Positions 5,454-5,488 of a DNA stretch of 5,488 bases are shown here, one piece after another. Under the pieces are notes generated by a model, which saw only the letters and a program-made list of their open reading frames with translations, did not search any database and was not told where the DNA came from. The position numbers and the translations under genes were made by a program. The stretch's first letter is position 1. Every line of letters begins with the position of its first letter. The stretch comes from Chloroflexia bacterium (GTDB lineage: Bacteria; Chloroflexota; Chloroflexia; Thermomicrobiales; UBA6265), in the NCBI GenBank assembly GCA_013694885.1, contig JACDBO010000205.1:1-5488 (forward strand), given 5' to 3'.

Positions 5454-5488
5454 GCCGCAGCGCATAGCTGACCACCGACCGGCCCCGT

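Larger units (their letters stand above)
5240..5488. other. Non-coding, repeat-rich region after the TPR gene
   Basis: No credible gene is visible in these bases. The 72-codon frame at 5253-5471 runs through direct and inverted repeats and has no ribosome binding site I trust. The sequence holds two imperfect copies of a unit with ATGTGTCAC (5253-5261 and 5363-5371) followed by the same 17-mer (5274-5290 and 5392-5408), plus hairpins. No hairpin followed by a T run was seen, so an intrinsic terminator for the upstream operon is not evident. Confidence 0.6.

Noticed and set aside
5253..5471. A 72-codon plus-strand frame after the TPR gene
   Set aside because: It runs through direct and inverted repeats, starts within a repeat tract and encodes no recognisable motif.

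Overview
The window reads as a GC-rich bacterial chromosome segment carrying four protein-coding genes in two divergent pairs. The lineage is inferred, not proven. The best fit is a Chloroflexota bacterium of the Thermomicrobia/Sphaerobacter kind. Three things point there: the GC-rich coding bias, a secreted protein built from LGFP-like 'GxMLDYW...GxPxSEP...QYFQGG' modules, and a copy of the intergenic 'GTCATTCTGAG...GAAGAATC' repeat family known from that and several other phyla. No GC content or taxonomic search was run.

Left half, minus strand. pyrF (start at 1737, stop at 817) encodes a type 2 orotidine-5'-phosphate decarboxylase with its catalytic residues intact. It overlaps by four bases (ATGA) the start of a secreted protein that reads down to position 1 and leaves the window. 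That protein has a signal peptide, two copies of an LGFP-like module and the beginning of a linker. It is probably an envelope protein, possibly with an L,D-transpeptidase domain beyond the window edge. A convincing promoter for the pair lies at 1801..1773.

Middle, 1738-2072. This 335-bp divergent control region has no credible gene. It holds the pyrF promoter, a weaker candidate promoter reading right (extended -10 at 1874-1882), and a cluster of CACGTTC/GAACGTG boxes just downstream of that promoter.

Right half, plus strand. A single-domain PLP-dependent threonine/serine dehydratase (2073-3107, ilvA-like, no ACT domain) overlaps the start of a 712-residue tetratricopeptide-repeat protein (3101-5239). 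The overlap implies one transcript with translational coupling. The TPR protein has no signal peptide or membrane segment, a non-TPR N-terminal region of about 130 residues, a solenoid with a strict 40-residue register, and a Pro/Ala/acidic tail. Its function is not recognised.

The right end (5240-5488) is non-coding and full of repeats: two copies of a 17-bp direct repeat, one inside a palindromic element with tandem G-A mismatches, a 7-bp dyad, and a terminal group of hairpins. The genes themselves are ordinary metabolism plus unknowns. I see no defence system, mobile element, CRISPR array or RNA gene. The least explained parts are the box cluster at 1888-1940, the coupled TPR protein and the repeat cluster at the right end.
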